In this document: piece by piece, positions 13,155 through 20,800 of the stretch
Layout: every line of letters starts with the position of its first letter
How positions within the stretch are numbered: the stretch's first letter is position 1
Origin: Nitrospirota bacterium
Lineage (GTDB): Bacteria; Nitrospirota; Thermodesulfovibrionia; Thermodesulfovibrionales; Dissulfurispiraceae
Assembly: GCA_016212685.1 (NCBI GenBank)
Contig: JACREW010000228.1
Location: forward strand, 1 to 26,593
Length of the DNA stretch: 26,593 nt
Direction: 5' to 3'
Position numbers and translations under genes: made by a program
Notes under the pieces: generated by a model
What the model saw: only the letters and a program-made list of their open reading frames with translations
The model's database searches: none
What the model was told of the DNA's origin: nothing

Positions 13155-14888
13155 ATGTCGATGTTTAAAAATATGAAAATAGGAACCCGCTTAGGGATCA
13201 GCTTCGGCCTGCTTATCGTACTGATGCTGGTCATTGCCTTTACAGGGGTTACGAGGCTTGCATCCATAGATAAGCAGTTGGATGTTATCGTGCATGATCG
13301 ATACCCGAAAGTAGTGATGGGGAGTGAGATAATCAACAATGTTAACCTGATCGCCCGATCTGTACGCAATATACTTATCATGGACAGGAAAGAGGATATT
13401 CAGAAAGAAATGGACCGCATACTCGAAAGCAGGAAGAAAATCGGTGAAACCCTCGATAAAGTTGCTAAGGTTATTCAATCCAATAAAGGCAAAGAATTAT
13501 TGAAAGCCGTTGCCGATGGAAGGAGCGCCTATATAGCCGAACAAGAAGCTGTCATGAAATTAATCGGGGACGGCAAAAAAGATGAAGCAAAAACCCGTTT
13601 GGTTACCGCCCTCAGGCAGGTGCAGATGTCTTACATGAAAGCCGTAGAGAGTCTTATAGGCTATCAGAACTCGTTAATGGAAGAGTCGGCTAAAGAGGCA
13701 AAACAAACGTATCAGAATGCCCGTAATCTTATCGGGATATTTGCGATTATTGCCTTTGTTTTCGCCGGCATGACAGCCCTTTTCGTTACCCGCAGCATCA
13801 CCCGTCCTTTGGGTGTGGCAGTAGGTGTTGCCAATCAAATAGCCGAAGGGCATCTAAGCGCAAAAATAAATGCCGATAGCAAGGACGAAACAGGTCAAAT
13901 GCTGACGGGCATGGAAAATATGAACAAAAATCTTAAAAGGATTGCATCTCAGACCATAGAGGCGTCGAATCAGGTGTCGATAGCGGCAGACCAGATAGCG
14001 GAGGCGAACCAGAACTTTTCACAGAGGATAACGGAACAGGCCGCCTCCATAGAGGAGACATCCTCCACAATGGAAGAGATGTCCGCATCTATCAGGCAGA
14101 CGGCGGATAACGCAAAAGAGGCGAATAAACTTGCACAGGCGACAAGGAGTTCGGCAGAGACAGGCATTAAGGTGATGAGCGATACGATAAACGCGATGGA
14201 CGATATAAATAAATCCTCCGGAAAGATCGCCAATATATCCAACGTTATAGAGGAGATAGCATTTCAGACTAACCTCCTGGCATTGAATGCGGCTGTCGAG
14301 GCAGCAAGGGCCGGCGAGCACGGCAAGGGTTTTGGGGTTGTTGCAGCAGAGATAAGGAACCTTGCGCAGAGGACAGCGCAGTCTGCAAAAGAGATTACAG
14401 GGCTTATAGAAGACAGCGGTGAAAAGACAGGGAGGGGAGTACAGCTCGCGCAGGAATTGAACAAGAAGCTCGAGGAGATAGGCCTCAGCGTCAAAAAGGT
14501 GGCTGACTTGATGGACGAAGTTGCAGCATCGGCTCAGGAGCAGGCATCGGGCATAAATCAGGTCAATACGGCAGTAACCCAGATAGACCAGATGACGCAG
14601 CAGAATGCAGCCCTCGTAGAAGAGACCTCGGCATCTGCGGAGGAACTGGCAGCGCAGGCAAAGGAGCTGATGAGCCTGATCTCATTCTTTAAGGTCGATG
14701 AGACAACTGCTGTCGAAAGGGAGGCAAAGGCGCATCTACCTGCAAAGAAGGCGGTGCAGCATATGGATATAACCAGGAGAGAGAAATCGCCGCAACCTGT
14801 CTTTGCGCATGCTTCGGCCTCTTCACGAAAGGGGGCAACTTTTGCAGAAGCGGAAGGAAAGTCAAATGGAGGCTTTGAAGAGTTTTAG
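13155..14888 (+). CDS. Methyl-accepting chemotaxis protein with periplasmic four-helix sensor
   Basis: A 577-aa transmembrane receptor. TM1 is ~13-31. The ~160-residue helical periplasmic domain has the 4HB-MCP look (YPKVVMGSEIINNVNLIARS...). TM2 is ~192-211, HAMP ~212-265, and the cytoplasmic coiled coil carries the tip EEIAFQTNLLALNAAVEAAR then AGEHGKGFGVVAAEIRNLAQ. Probable methylation regions (for example SITEETSS-like Glu/Gln pairs) flank the tip. The C-terminus is a flexible linker ending GFEEF, similar in shape to the NWETF docking pentapeptide that tethers CheR/CheB. The last 23 bases overlap cheR, so receptor and methyltransferase are translationally coupled. Confidence 0.95.
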   Translation: MSMFKNMKIGTRLGISFGLLIVLMLVIAFTGVTRLASIDKQLDVIVHDRYPKVVMGSEIINNVNLIARSVRNILIMDRKEDIQKEMDRILESRKKIGETLDKVAKVIQSNKGKELLKAVADGRSAYIAEQEAVMKLIGDGKKDEAKTRLVTALRQVQMSYMKAVESLIGYQNSLMEESAKEAKQTYQNARNLIGIFAIIAFVFAGMTALFVTRSITRPLGVAVGVANQIAEGHLSAKINADSKDETGQMLTGMENMNKNLKRIASQTIEASNQVSIAADQIAEANQNFSQRITEQAASIEETSSTMEEMSASIRQTADNAKEANKLAQATRSSAETGIKVMSDTINAMDDINKSSGKIANISNVIEEIAFQTNLLALNAAVEAARAGEHGKGFGVVAAEIRNLAQRTAQSAKEITGLIEDSGEKTGRGVQLAQELNKKLEEIGLSVKKVADLMDEVAASAQEQASGINQVNTAVTQIDQMTQQNAALVEETSASAEELAAQAKELMSLISFFKVDETTAVEREAKAHLPAKKAVQHMDITRREKSPQPVFAHASASSRKGATFAEAEGKSNGGFEEF

Positions 14889-15795
14889 AGAGGGAGATTT
14901 GTCTCTGAGCGACGAGATTTTCAGGTTGTTTCAGAACCTGATATACACAACTGCGGGGATAAAGCTCAGCAGCCAGAAAAAGGGTCTTCTTACATCGAGG
15001 CTTTTAAGGAGGCTTAAGAAAACAGGCCTCGATAGCTTTCGGGGATACTACAGAAAGGTAAAAGAGGACAGCGACGAACTGGTGGAGATGTTGAACTGCA
15101 TCTCCACCAATACCACACATTTCTTCAGGGAAAACCATCACTTCGAATATTTTAAGAACAAGATTATCCCGGAACTGTTGAGAATAAAGTCCTCTGAGAA
15201 GACAATAAGGATATGGAGCGCAGGATGCTCAACGGGAGAGGAGCCTTATTCCATAGCGATTACTGTGTGCGAGGCGCTGAGGCAGGCCGGACACAGACAC
15301 GGAGAAACGGGGACACGGAGACACGGAGAAGTCACCGATTCACCGATTCACCGATTCACCGATTCTGCCGCAAACGGCTGGGATATAAAAGTCCTCGCCA
15401 CAGACATCTCCACAAAGGTGCTGGATACCGCCAAAAACGGGATCTATGAATATGAAGCGGTTTCCGACACATCCGACAGCATAGTGCGCAGATATTTTTT
15501 GAGAGGCACGGAAGAGAATGTCGGGAAGATAAAAGTCAGGGATTTTTTGAAGAATATAATAAAATTCAGGAGATTAAATCTTAAAGACGGGGCATACCCT
15601 TTTAAAAAGGAGTTCGATGTCATATTCTGCAGAAATGTAATGATCTATTTTGATGAGGATATGAAGCAGCATGTGATCACAATGTTTCATAAGCATCTGC
15701 CGGAAAACGGGCATCTTTTCCTCGGGCATTCAGAGACTATGTTCGGCGGCAATGGATTTAAGCCTGTTTTTATAACCGTGTATAAAAAACAGTGA
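14866..15795 (+). CDS. cheR: Chemotaxis protein methyltransferase CheR
   Basis: A 309-aa SAM-dependent methyltransferase that methylates receptor glutamates. The start is the ATG at 14866 (GGAAGGAAAG just upstream), inside the MCP gene; the N-terminal domain then has normal length. Motifs: NTTHFFRENHHFEYF, SAM-binding IWSAGCSTGEEPYSIA, ILATDIS-type VLATDISTKVLD, and FDVIFCRNVMIYFD. Between the helix ending ALRQAG and the strand WDIKVLATDI lies an extra ~25-residue segment (142-167) encoded by octamer tandem repeats; typical CheR has only a short loop there. The frame and catalytic residues are intact, so it is probably active. The stop overlaps the cheD start. Confidence 0.95.
   Translation: MEALKSFREGDLSLSDEIFRLFQNLIYTTAGIKLSSQKKGLLTSRLLRRLKKTGLDSFRGYYRKVKEDSDELVEMLNCISTNTTHFFRENHHFEYFKNKIIPELLRIKSSEKTIRIWSAGCSTGEEPYSIAITVCEALRQAGHRHGETGTRRHGEVTDSPIHRFTDSAANGWDIKVLATDISTKVLDTAKNGIYEYEAVSDTSDSIVRRYFLRGTEENVGKIKVRDFLKNIIKFRRLNLKDGAYPFKKEFDVIFCRNVMIYFDEDMKQHVITMFHKHLPENGHLFLGHSETMFGGNGFKPVFITVYKKQ
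15291..15365 (+). repeat. Octamer tandem repeats inserted in cheR
   Basis: ACACGGAG-type units at 15297-15328 (four, one degenerate as AAACGGGG) are followed by the 5-base spacer AAGTC and four perfect ACCGATTC units at 15334-15365. The 75-base block equals 25 codons, so cheR stays in frame. Confidence 0.85.
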
Positions 15796-16238
15796 AACGC
15801 ATAATTTTAAATATCGGAGATATCGTGGTATCCGAAAAACCGGCCGCGCTCGAGACCGTGCTCGGTTCCTGCGTGTCCGTATGTTTGTGGGACGGGGAAC
15901 TCGGGATCGGGGGGATGAATCATTTTATGCTCCCGAATGTGATGGACGGCATAAAAAACTCCTTATACTGCGGCTCCGAGTCTATAGAAAGTCTTGTCTC
16001 GGGATTTATAAAAGCCGGCATCGACGTCAATAAGCTGAAGGCTAAGATCTTCGGAGGAGGAAAGGTGATTAAAGGGTTCGGGGACCATCTCGATATCGGC
16101 AAGGACAACGTAAAAATAGCGAAGAAGATACTGAGCGGTTATGGAATCCCGATCTTGAGGGAGTTTACTCATTCCGATTACGGCATCAAGGTGATATTTT
16201 ACAGCGCGACGGGAAAGGCATTCGTAAAGCAACTGTAG
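15792..16238 (+). CDS. cheD: Receptor glutamine deamidase CheD
   Basis: A 148-aa CheD that deamidates specific receptor glutamines to glutamates. The catalytic residues are visible: C27 in VLGSCVSVCLWD and H44 in GIGGMNHFMLP, with the following S/T- and Gly-rich strand KAKIFGGGKV. GTG is the start codon, overlapping the cheR TGA (GTGA). It is the last gene of the operon and converges on phoU with only 38 bases between. Elsewhere CheD often works with CheC; no cheC or cheB gene is in this window. Confidence 0.94.
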   Translation: MKRIILNIGDIVVSEKPAALETVLGSCVSVCLWDGELGIGGMNHFMLPNVMDGIKNSLYCGSESIESLVSGFIKAGIDVNKLKAKIFGGGKVIKGFGDHLDIGKDNVKIAKKILSGYGIPILREFTHSDYGIKVIFYSATGKAFVKQL

Positions 16239-16276
16239 GATGATTAGGTTTTATTTAGACGATCTCGATTTTATTA

Positions 16277-16948
16277 TTATGTGTTTTCCTCTTTCGGCGG
16301 CGCCATGTGCCGTATGATCTTTCCCGCCACAAGGTATATCACCATTTCCGCAATATTGGTGGCGTGGTCTGCAATTCTTTCCAAATACTGTGCGACGAAA
16401 CTTATTCTCATTGCCCGCGATACGGTGTTTGGATCTTTCACCATATAAGAGATGAGTTCTTCGAAAATGCCGAACTTCAGGTCATCGACCTCATCATCCC
16501 TCATTATCACATCGGTCGCGAGTTTTTTATCCCGTCTTACGAATGCGTCGAGGGCGTCTCTCGTCATTCCCTGAGCCAAATGGCTCATGTGAGGTATGTC
16601 TATGTAGGGCTTTAATATCGGCTCTTTATTAAGTTCCAGAGCCCGTTCCGCGATATTGACCGCATTGTCTCCCATCCTTTCGAGGTCGGTGGTTATCTTC
16701 ATGGCTGTCGTTATGAATCTCAAATCCCCCGCCATCGGCTGCATTAACGCAAGGAGCCTGATGCACTCCTCGTCTATTTGAACGTCAAGCGCGTTTACCT
16801 GATGATCTTTCTCAATAACGGCCTTAGCCAGTTCGTCGTTCCTTTCCACAAGGGAGTTTACCGAATCCCTGATCGAGCCTTCGACCATCGCGCCCATTTT
16901 GAGAACCAGTTCCTTAAGATGCATCAGTTCCGCATCGAGAATAGCCAT
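16277..16948 (-). CDS. phoU: Phosphate signalling/transport regulator PhoU
   Basis: A 223-aa all-helical PhoU made of two similar three-helix halves. Each carries the metal-binding motif: DLERMGDNAVNIAE in the first, YLERIADHATNIAEMVIYLV in the second. PhoU represses the Pho response when phosphate is plentiful and restrains Pst transport, acting with PstB and the PhoR kinase. Its ATG shares one base with the pstB stop (TAATG), so it is the coupled last gene of pstSCAB-phoU. No clear terminator is seen in the 38 bases between it and cheD. Confidence 0.97.
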   Translation of the reverse strand: MAILDAELMHLKELVLKMGAMVEGSIRDSVNSLVERNDELAKAVIEKDHQVNALDVQIDEECIRLLALMQPMAGDLRFITTAMKITTDLERMGDNAVNIAERALELNKEPILKPYIDIPHMSHLAQGMTRDALDAFVRRDKKLATDVIMRDDEVDDLKFGIFEELISYMVKDPNTVSRAMRISFVAQYLERIADHATNIAEMVIYLVAGKIIRHMAPPKEENT

Positions 16949-17730
16949 TATCCGAACCTCCCGGTTATATAATCTTCGGTCAACTTTTCAGAGGGGGCAG
17001 TAAATATTTTATCGGTCTTGTCGAACTCTATCAATTCCCCGAGCATCATGAACCCTGTATAATCCGATATCCGCGCAGCCTGCTGCATGTTGTGCGTAAC
17101 GATAAGTATCGTAATTTGCTTTTTCAAGCTTAACATAAGCTCTTCTATTTTTGCAGTGGATATGGGGTCGAGGGCCGATGTCGGCTCGTCGAACAGCAGA
17201 ATCTCAGGGTCTGTTGCAAGCGCTCTTGCTATGCACAACCTCTGCTGCTGGCCTCCGGATAGATCAAATGCCGAGTTGTACAGCCTGTCTTTAGCCTCAT
17301 TCCATAATGCCGCTCCTCGTAAGGACGCTTCAACTTTCTCATCGAGCATGCTCTTTTTATTGACGCCTCTGACTCTTAGACCGTAAGCGACGTTTTCGTA
17401 TATGGATTTAGGGAATGGATTGGGCTTTTGAAAGACCATGCTTATACGCATCCTTACCTCGATGGGATCTATGTCCTTGCCTGTTATATTTATATTCTCC
17501 GGATTGAGGATAACCTCTCCCTCATATCTATTGTGCGGGTAGAGGTCGTGCATGCGGTTGAAGCACCTCAGAAGCGTTGTCTTGCCGCATCCCGAAGGGC
17601 CTATTAGTGCCGTGATCTTTTTTTCCGCTACAGGCAGGTTTATATTTTTAAGGGCATGGACATTTCCGTAATGAAAGTTGAGGTCTTTTACCTCTGCCTT
17701 TAATTTTTCATGAATGGTTGTCTCCGACAT
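16948..17730 (-). CDS. pstB: Phosphate ABC transporter ATP-binding protein PstB
   Basis: A 260-aa ATPase of the high-affinity phosphate importer. Walker A GPSGCGKT is at 44-51, the signature LSGGQQQRLCIARALA, Walker B ILLFDEPTSALD and the H-loop ILIVTHNM are all present. PstB-specific text includes NRYEGEVILNPENIN and MVFQKPNPFPKSIYENVAYG. The frame extends upstream to a GTG, but AAGGAG (complement of 17735-17740, overlapping the pstA stop) sits 4 bases from the ATG at 17730, which is therefore the chosen start. It pairs with PstA/PstC in the inner membrane. Confidence 0.97.
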   Translation of the reverse strand: MSETTIHEKLKAEVKDLNFHYGNVHALKNINLPVAEKKITALIGPSGCGKTTLLRCFNRMHDLYPHNRYEGEVILNPENINITGKDIDPIEVRMRISMVFQKPNPFPKSIYENVAYGLRVRGVNKKSMLDEKVEASLRGAALWNEAKDRLYNSAFDLSGGQQQRLCIARALATDPEILLFDEPTSALDPISTAKIEELMLSLKKQITILIVTHNMQQAARISDYTGFMMLGELIEFDKTDKIFTAPSEKLTEDYITGRFG

Positions 17731-17738
17731 AACGCTCC

Positions 17739-18647
17739 TTACCACTTTATCTTTTTTCTGAATTTATATCTTATGTAGATTGCCACCGCATTCATAACCA
17801 ACGTCATTATAAGCAGGACAATGCCTGCCGCCGCAGCATTCACATGAAACTCCGCCTGCGGCCTCGATACCCAGTTGAACATTTGGATGGGCATTACCGT
17901 GAATGGATCGAGGAGCCATTTGAATGATATGAACGGAAATTCTGCGCTGAAAGGAGACACGGGCAGAAAGGCTATGAATGTGAGCGCGCCTACGGTTATT
18001 ATTGGCGCCGTTTCTCCTATGGCCCTTGAAAGCCCTATGATTATGCCTGTGAGTATTCCTCCCATGGAATAAGGGATGATATGGTTTTTCACAGTCTGCC
18101 ATTTTGTGGCTCCGAGGGCGTATGAAGCCTCTCTTATCGAATTTGGTATAGCCCTTATCGCCTCTCTCGTTGCCATTATTATCATGGGGAGTATCAGGAG
18201 CGCGAGCGCCAGCCCTCCGGTCAATATGCTCTCGCCGAACTTGAAAAAGTATACGAATAATCCCAATGCGAGCAGGCCGTAAATGATGGAAGGCACTCCC
18301 GCTAAGTTTGTAATATTTATTTCTATAATGCCTGTCACCCAATTTTTACGGGCATATTCTTCAAGGTATATGCCTGCCGCGACGCCGAGCGGAATTGCGG
18401 CGGCAGCGGTAACGAGCATGACAAGACTCGTTCCCACCCATGCCGACAGTATTCCGGCCTGTTCCGGAAATCTCGAAGGGAAGGATGCGAAAAATTTATA
18501 GCTTAGCCTCGGAGCGCCTTCTATAAAAAGGTCTATAAAAAGCGCAAACAGGAGAACAAGACCGATAAGGGTCGATAAGAGACCGACTATCAGAAATGCG
18601 TTATTCCAGAGTTTGCTTATCGCTATGCGCTTTTTTATGTCTTCCAT
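17739..18647 (-). CDS. pstA: Phosphate ABC transporter permease PstA
   Basis: A 302-aa inner-membrane permease with six predicted helices. The PstA-type core reads NLAGVPSIIYGLLALGLFVY, then REASYALGATKWQTVKNHII (the EAA loop that contacts PstB) and GIIIGLSRAIGETAPIITVG. It forms a heterodimer with PstC. GGGAGG lies ahead of the ATG within the end of pstC; the pstC stop and the pstA start are separated by a single base, so the genes are coupled. Confidence 0.96.
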   Translation of the reverse strand: MEDIKKRIAISKLWNNAFLIVGLLSTLIGLVLLFALFIDLFIEGAPRLSYKFFASFPSRFPEQAGILSAWVGTSLVMLVTAAAAIPLGVAAGIYLEEYARKNWVTGIIEINITNLAGVPSIIYGLLALGLFVYFFKFGESILTGGLALALLILPMIIMATREAIRAIPNSIREASYALGATKWQTVKNHIIPYSMGGILTGIIIGLSRAIGETAPIITVGALTFIAFLPVSPFSAEFPFISFKWLLDPFTVMPIQMFNWVSRPQAEFHVNAAAAGIVLLIMTLVMNAVAIYIRYKFRKKIKW

Positions 18648-18648
18648 T

Positions 18649-19539
18649 TTAATACGCCTCCCTTATTTTTTTTCTGAACCAGAAGCCGATAATATTAAAA
18701 AACAACGTCATAAGAAAAAGGACGACCCCTGCCGCAAAGATAGTCTTGTATTCTATAGTGCCGTGCGGCACGTCGCCGAGGCTTACCTGAACGATGTAAG
18801 ACGTAAGGGTCTGAACCGGCTCCATAGGATTGGCGGTAAAATTGGGCATCATTCCCGCAGCTATTGCAACGACCATCGTCTCGCCTACTGCCCTCGATAT
18901 GCCCATGATAAATGCCGCCGCTATGCCTGAAAATGCTGCCGGTATCAAGACCTTGATCGCGGTCTGGAGTTTAGTGGCGCCCATCGCGTATGAACCTTCT
19001 CTTATGTGCATAGGCACGGCCTTCATCGCGTCCTCGCTTACAGAGCTTACGTAAGGGATTATCATTATACCCATTATTATGCCGGGAGCCAGCGCGTTAA
19101 ATCCGGACAGATCAGGCAGAAATTTCTGGAGGATAGGCGTTAAAAAGAGAAGCGCGAAATATCCGTATACCACCGTGGGAACGGCGGCCAGAAGTTCGAG
19201 GACGGGTTTCACGATCTCCCTGAACCTGTGCGGCGCGTATTCGCTGAGATATATTGCGGCAATGAGCCCGAGTGGAAGCGAGACGAGCAGGGCAATGAAT
19301 GTCGTAAGCAGGGTGCCTGTGACGAGAGGCAATATGCCGAACTTCGGCTCTGCAAAGAGCGGCGTCCACTGCGTTCCTGTTAAAAATTCCTTTATCGGCA
19401 CCTCTTTGAAAAATCCGAAAGATTCGTAAGATAAAATGATTACAATGCCGGCGGTAATAAGCACCGATGAAAGGGCGCTCAGGAACAAAACCGTTTCTAT
19501 CAGAAATTCTTTAATTTTTTTGGAAGTTTTCTGTTTCAT
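18649..19539 (-). CDS. pstC: Phosphate ABC transporter permease PstC
   Basis: A 296-aa permease with six helices. PstC traits: SYESFGFFKEVPIKEFLTGT, the segment TQWTPLFAEPKFGILPLVTG, LLAAVPTVVYGYFALLFLTP, EAA loop REGSYAMGATKLQTAIKVLI, and GISRAVGETMVVAIAAGM. The start codon ATG (19539) has no Shine-Dalgarno sequence in front (CCCGCCCGC), yet the protein begins as expected for PstC. A four-unit Pho-box-like array lies 30-67 bases upstream, so a transcript begun there would have a very short leader. Confidence 0.95.
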   Translation of the reverse strand: MKQKTSKKIKEFLIETVLFLSALSSVLITAGIVIILSYESFGFFKEVPIKEFLTGTQWTPLFAEPKFGILPLVTGTLLTTFIALLVSLPLGLIAAIYLSEYAPHRFREIVKPVLELLAAVPTVVYGYFALLFLTPILQKFLPDLSGFNALAPGIIMGIMIIPYVSSVSEDAMKAVPMHIREGSYAMGATKLQTAIKVLIPAAFSGIAAAFIMGISRAVGETMVVAIAAGMMPNFTANPMEPVQTLTSYIVQVSLGDVPHGTIEYKTIFAAGVVLFLMTLFFNIIGFWFRKKIREAY

Positions 19540-19568
19540 GCGGGCGGGTCTATTGTGCCGATTTTCTG

Positions 19569-19606
19569 TTACAGGAATATTACAGCAATGTTACAAAAAT
19601 ATTACA
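19569..19606 (-). promoter_or_regulatory. Pho-box-like array upstream of pstC
   Basis: On the + strand TTACA occurs at 19569, 19580, 19591 and 19602, exactly 11 bases apart. Read toward pstC the units are CTGTAATATTT, TTGTAACATTG, CTGTAATATTC and CTGTAACAGAA, matching the form of PhoB boxes (7-bp direct repeats every 11 bp). It lies between pstS and pstC, implying an internal phosphate-controlled promoter for pstCAB-phoU. Confidence 0.8.
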
Positions 19607-19616
19607 GGAGGCAGCG

Positions 19617-19654
19617 ACAGGGCATAGCATTTCCGCTCCAATACTATGTCCTGT
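19617..19654 (-). other. Intercistronic hairpin between pstS and pstC
   Basis: Arms 19617-19631 and 19640-19654 pair over 15 positions, with only two imperfect pairs, around an 8-base loop. There is no T-run after it in the pstS direction, so it is not a classical terminator. It lies 17 bases after the pstS stop and could stabilise the pstS 3' end or attenuate read-through, raising the binding protein over the permeases. Confidence 0.55.
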
Positions 19655-19670
19655 TAAGCTACGCATGGGG

Positions 19671-20681
19671 CTACTTCTTCTTTTCATCGACCTTAAGCAG
19701 GTCTTCTATCTTCATGCCGACCTCTGAATGGCCGTCGAACATAGTCCCTGTTTTTCCTTTCGCAAACCTTTCTTCGGCCATTTTATATGCCTTTGCAGGA
19801 AGCGGTATATACTTTACCTGCTTGACCAACTGCGCTGAATTTTTGAGATAGAATTCTACGAACTCCTTGACCTCCGGCTTTGACGCGGATTTTTTGTTCA
19901 CATAGATAAAGATCGGCCTTGAAAGGGGATTGTACGAGCCGTCCATAACGGTCTGCTCTGATGGGAGAACCTCTTTTCCTGTTTTCGGATTTACAACAGC
20001 TACAAGTTTTAACTTTTTCTGATTCTCCGCGTAATATGCGTATCCGAAAAAGCCGAGTCCGTTTTTGTCGGAGGCTATTCCCTGAACGAGGATATTATCG
20101 TCCTCGCTCGATGTGAAATCACCCCTGCTCGATTTTGATTTTCCTACGATAGCCTCTGTAAAGTAATCGAATGTTCCGGAGTCAACACCGGGGCCGTAAA
20201 GTTTTAAAGGCGCATCCGGCCATTCAGGCCTTATCTGATTCCACTTTGTTATCTTTCCCTGCGCCGCCGGTTCCCACATCTTCTTAAGCTCCGCAACGGT
20301 CATAGAAGAAGCCCATGTGTTTTTGGGATTCACCATTACGGCAAGGCCGTCATAAGCCACCGGAAGCTCGATATACTCTATGCCGTTCTGCTTGCACAAC
20401 TCGACTTCTTTGGCTAAGATGGGTCTCGATGCATCGGATATATCCGTTTCGCCCCTGCAGAATTTCTTGAAACCTCCGCCTGTACCGGAGATGCCTACAG
20501 TTACTTTAATCGCGCCCTTCTTTGCTTTTTGGAATTCCTCGGCCACCGCCTCTGTTATCGGATAGACAGTGCTTGAGCCGTCAATCCCTATAAGTTTTCT
20601 TTCGGCAGACATAACACTGCCTGCCGTTACCGCTGCCGACACCATTAGGGTTACTAAACCCCATACAACTTTTTTGAACAT
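19671..20681 (-). CDS. pstS: Phosphate ABC transporter substrate-binding protein PstS
   Basis: A 336-aa periplasmic binding protein. The start is the ATG at 20681, with GGAGG 5 bases ahead; an in-frame ATG at 20693 lies upstream of that site. A signal peptide (~1-25, MFKKVVWGLVTLMVSAAVTA) lacks a lipobox. The phosphate-binding family motifs are present: IGIDGSSTVYPITEAVAEEF, VTVGISGTGGGFKKFCRGET, DISDASRPI, and the later PGVDSGTFDYF. It delivers phosphate to PstCA. A Pho-box-like array and a -10-like TATACA precede it. Confidence 0.97.
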   Translation of the reverse strand: MFKKVVWGLVTLMVSAAVTAGSVMSAERKLIGIDGSSTVYPITEAVAEEFQKAKKGAIKVTVGISGTGGGFKKFCRGETDISDASRPILAKEVELCKQNGIEYIELPVAYDGLAVMVNPKNTWASSMTVAELKKMWEPAAQGKITKWNQIRPEWPDAPLKLYGPGVDSGTFDYFTEAIVGKSKSSRGDFTSSEDDNILVQGIASDKNGLGFFGYAYYAENQKKLKLVAVVNPKTGKEVLPSEQTVMDGSYNPLSRPIFIYVNKKSASKPEVKEFVEFYLKNSAQLVKQVKYIPLPAKAYKMAEERFAKGKTGTMFDGHSEVGMKIEDLLKVDEKKK

Positions 20682-20731
20682 TTTGACCTCCATTAAAAAG
20701 TTTATTTGTATACAGAATACAACATTAACGG

Positions 20732-20769
20732 TTAATGCAATATTACGGGAATGTTAAGATTATGTTACA
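20732..20769 (-). promoter_or_regulatory. Pho-box-like array upstream of pstS
   Basis: Half-sites TTAAT, TTACG, TTAAG and TTACA start at 20732, 20743, 20754 and 20765, again exactly 11 bases apart. Toward pstS they read CTGTAACATAAT, CTTAACATTCC, CGTAATATTGC, ATTAACC. A -10-like TATACA lies at 20712-20707, and the pstS start follows about 26 bases later. This fits PhoB-type activation with the array replacing a -35 element. Confidence 0.75.
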
Positions 20770-20800
20770 GCGAAATCAAGACATATGCCTCTAAAGCATA

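Noticed and set aside
15213..15449. 78-residue ORF within cheR
   Set aside because: It stays open mainly because the octamer repeats lack stops in that frame; it is a shadow of cheR.
16239..16276. Bidirectional terminator between cheD and phoU
   Set aside because: No stem of useful length is visible in the 38 bases between the stops.
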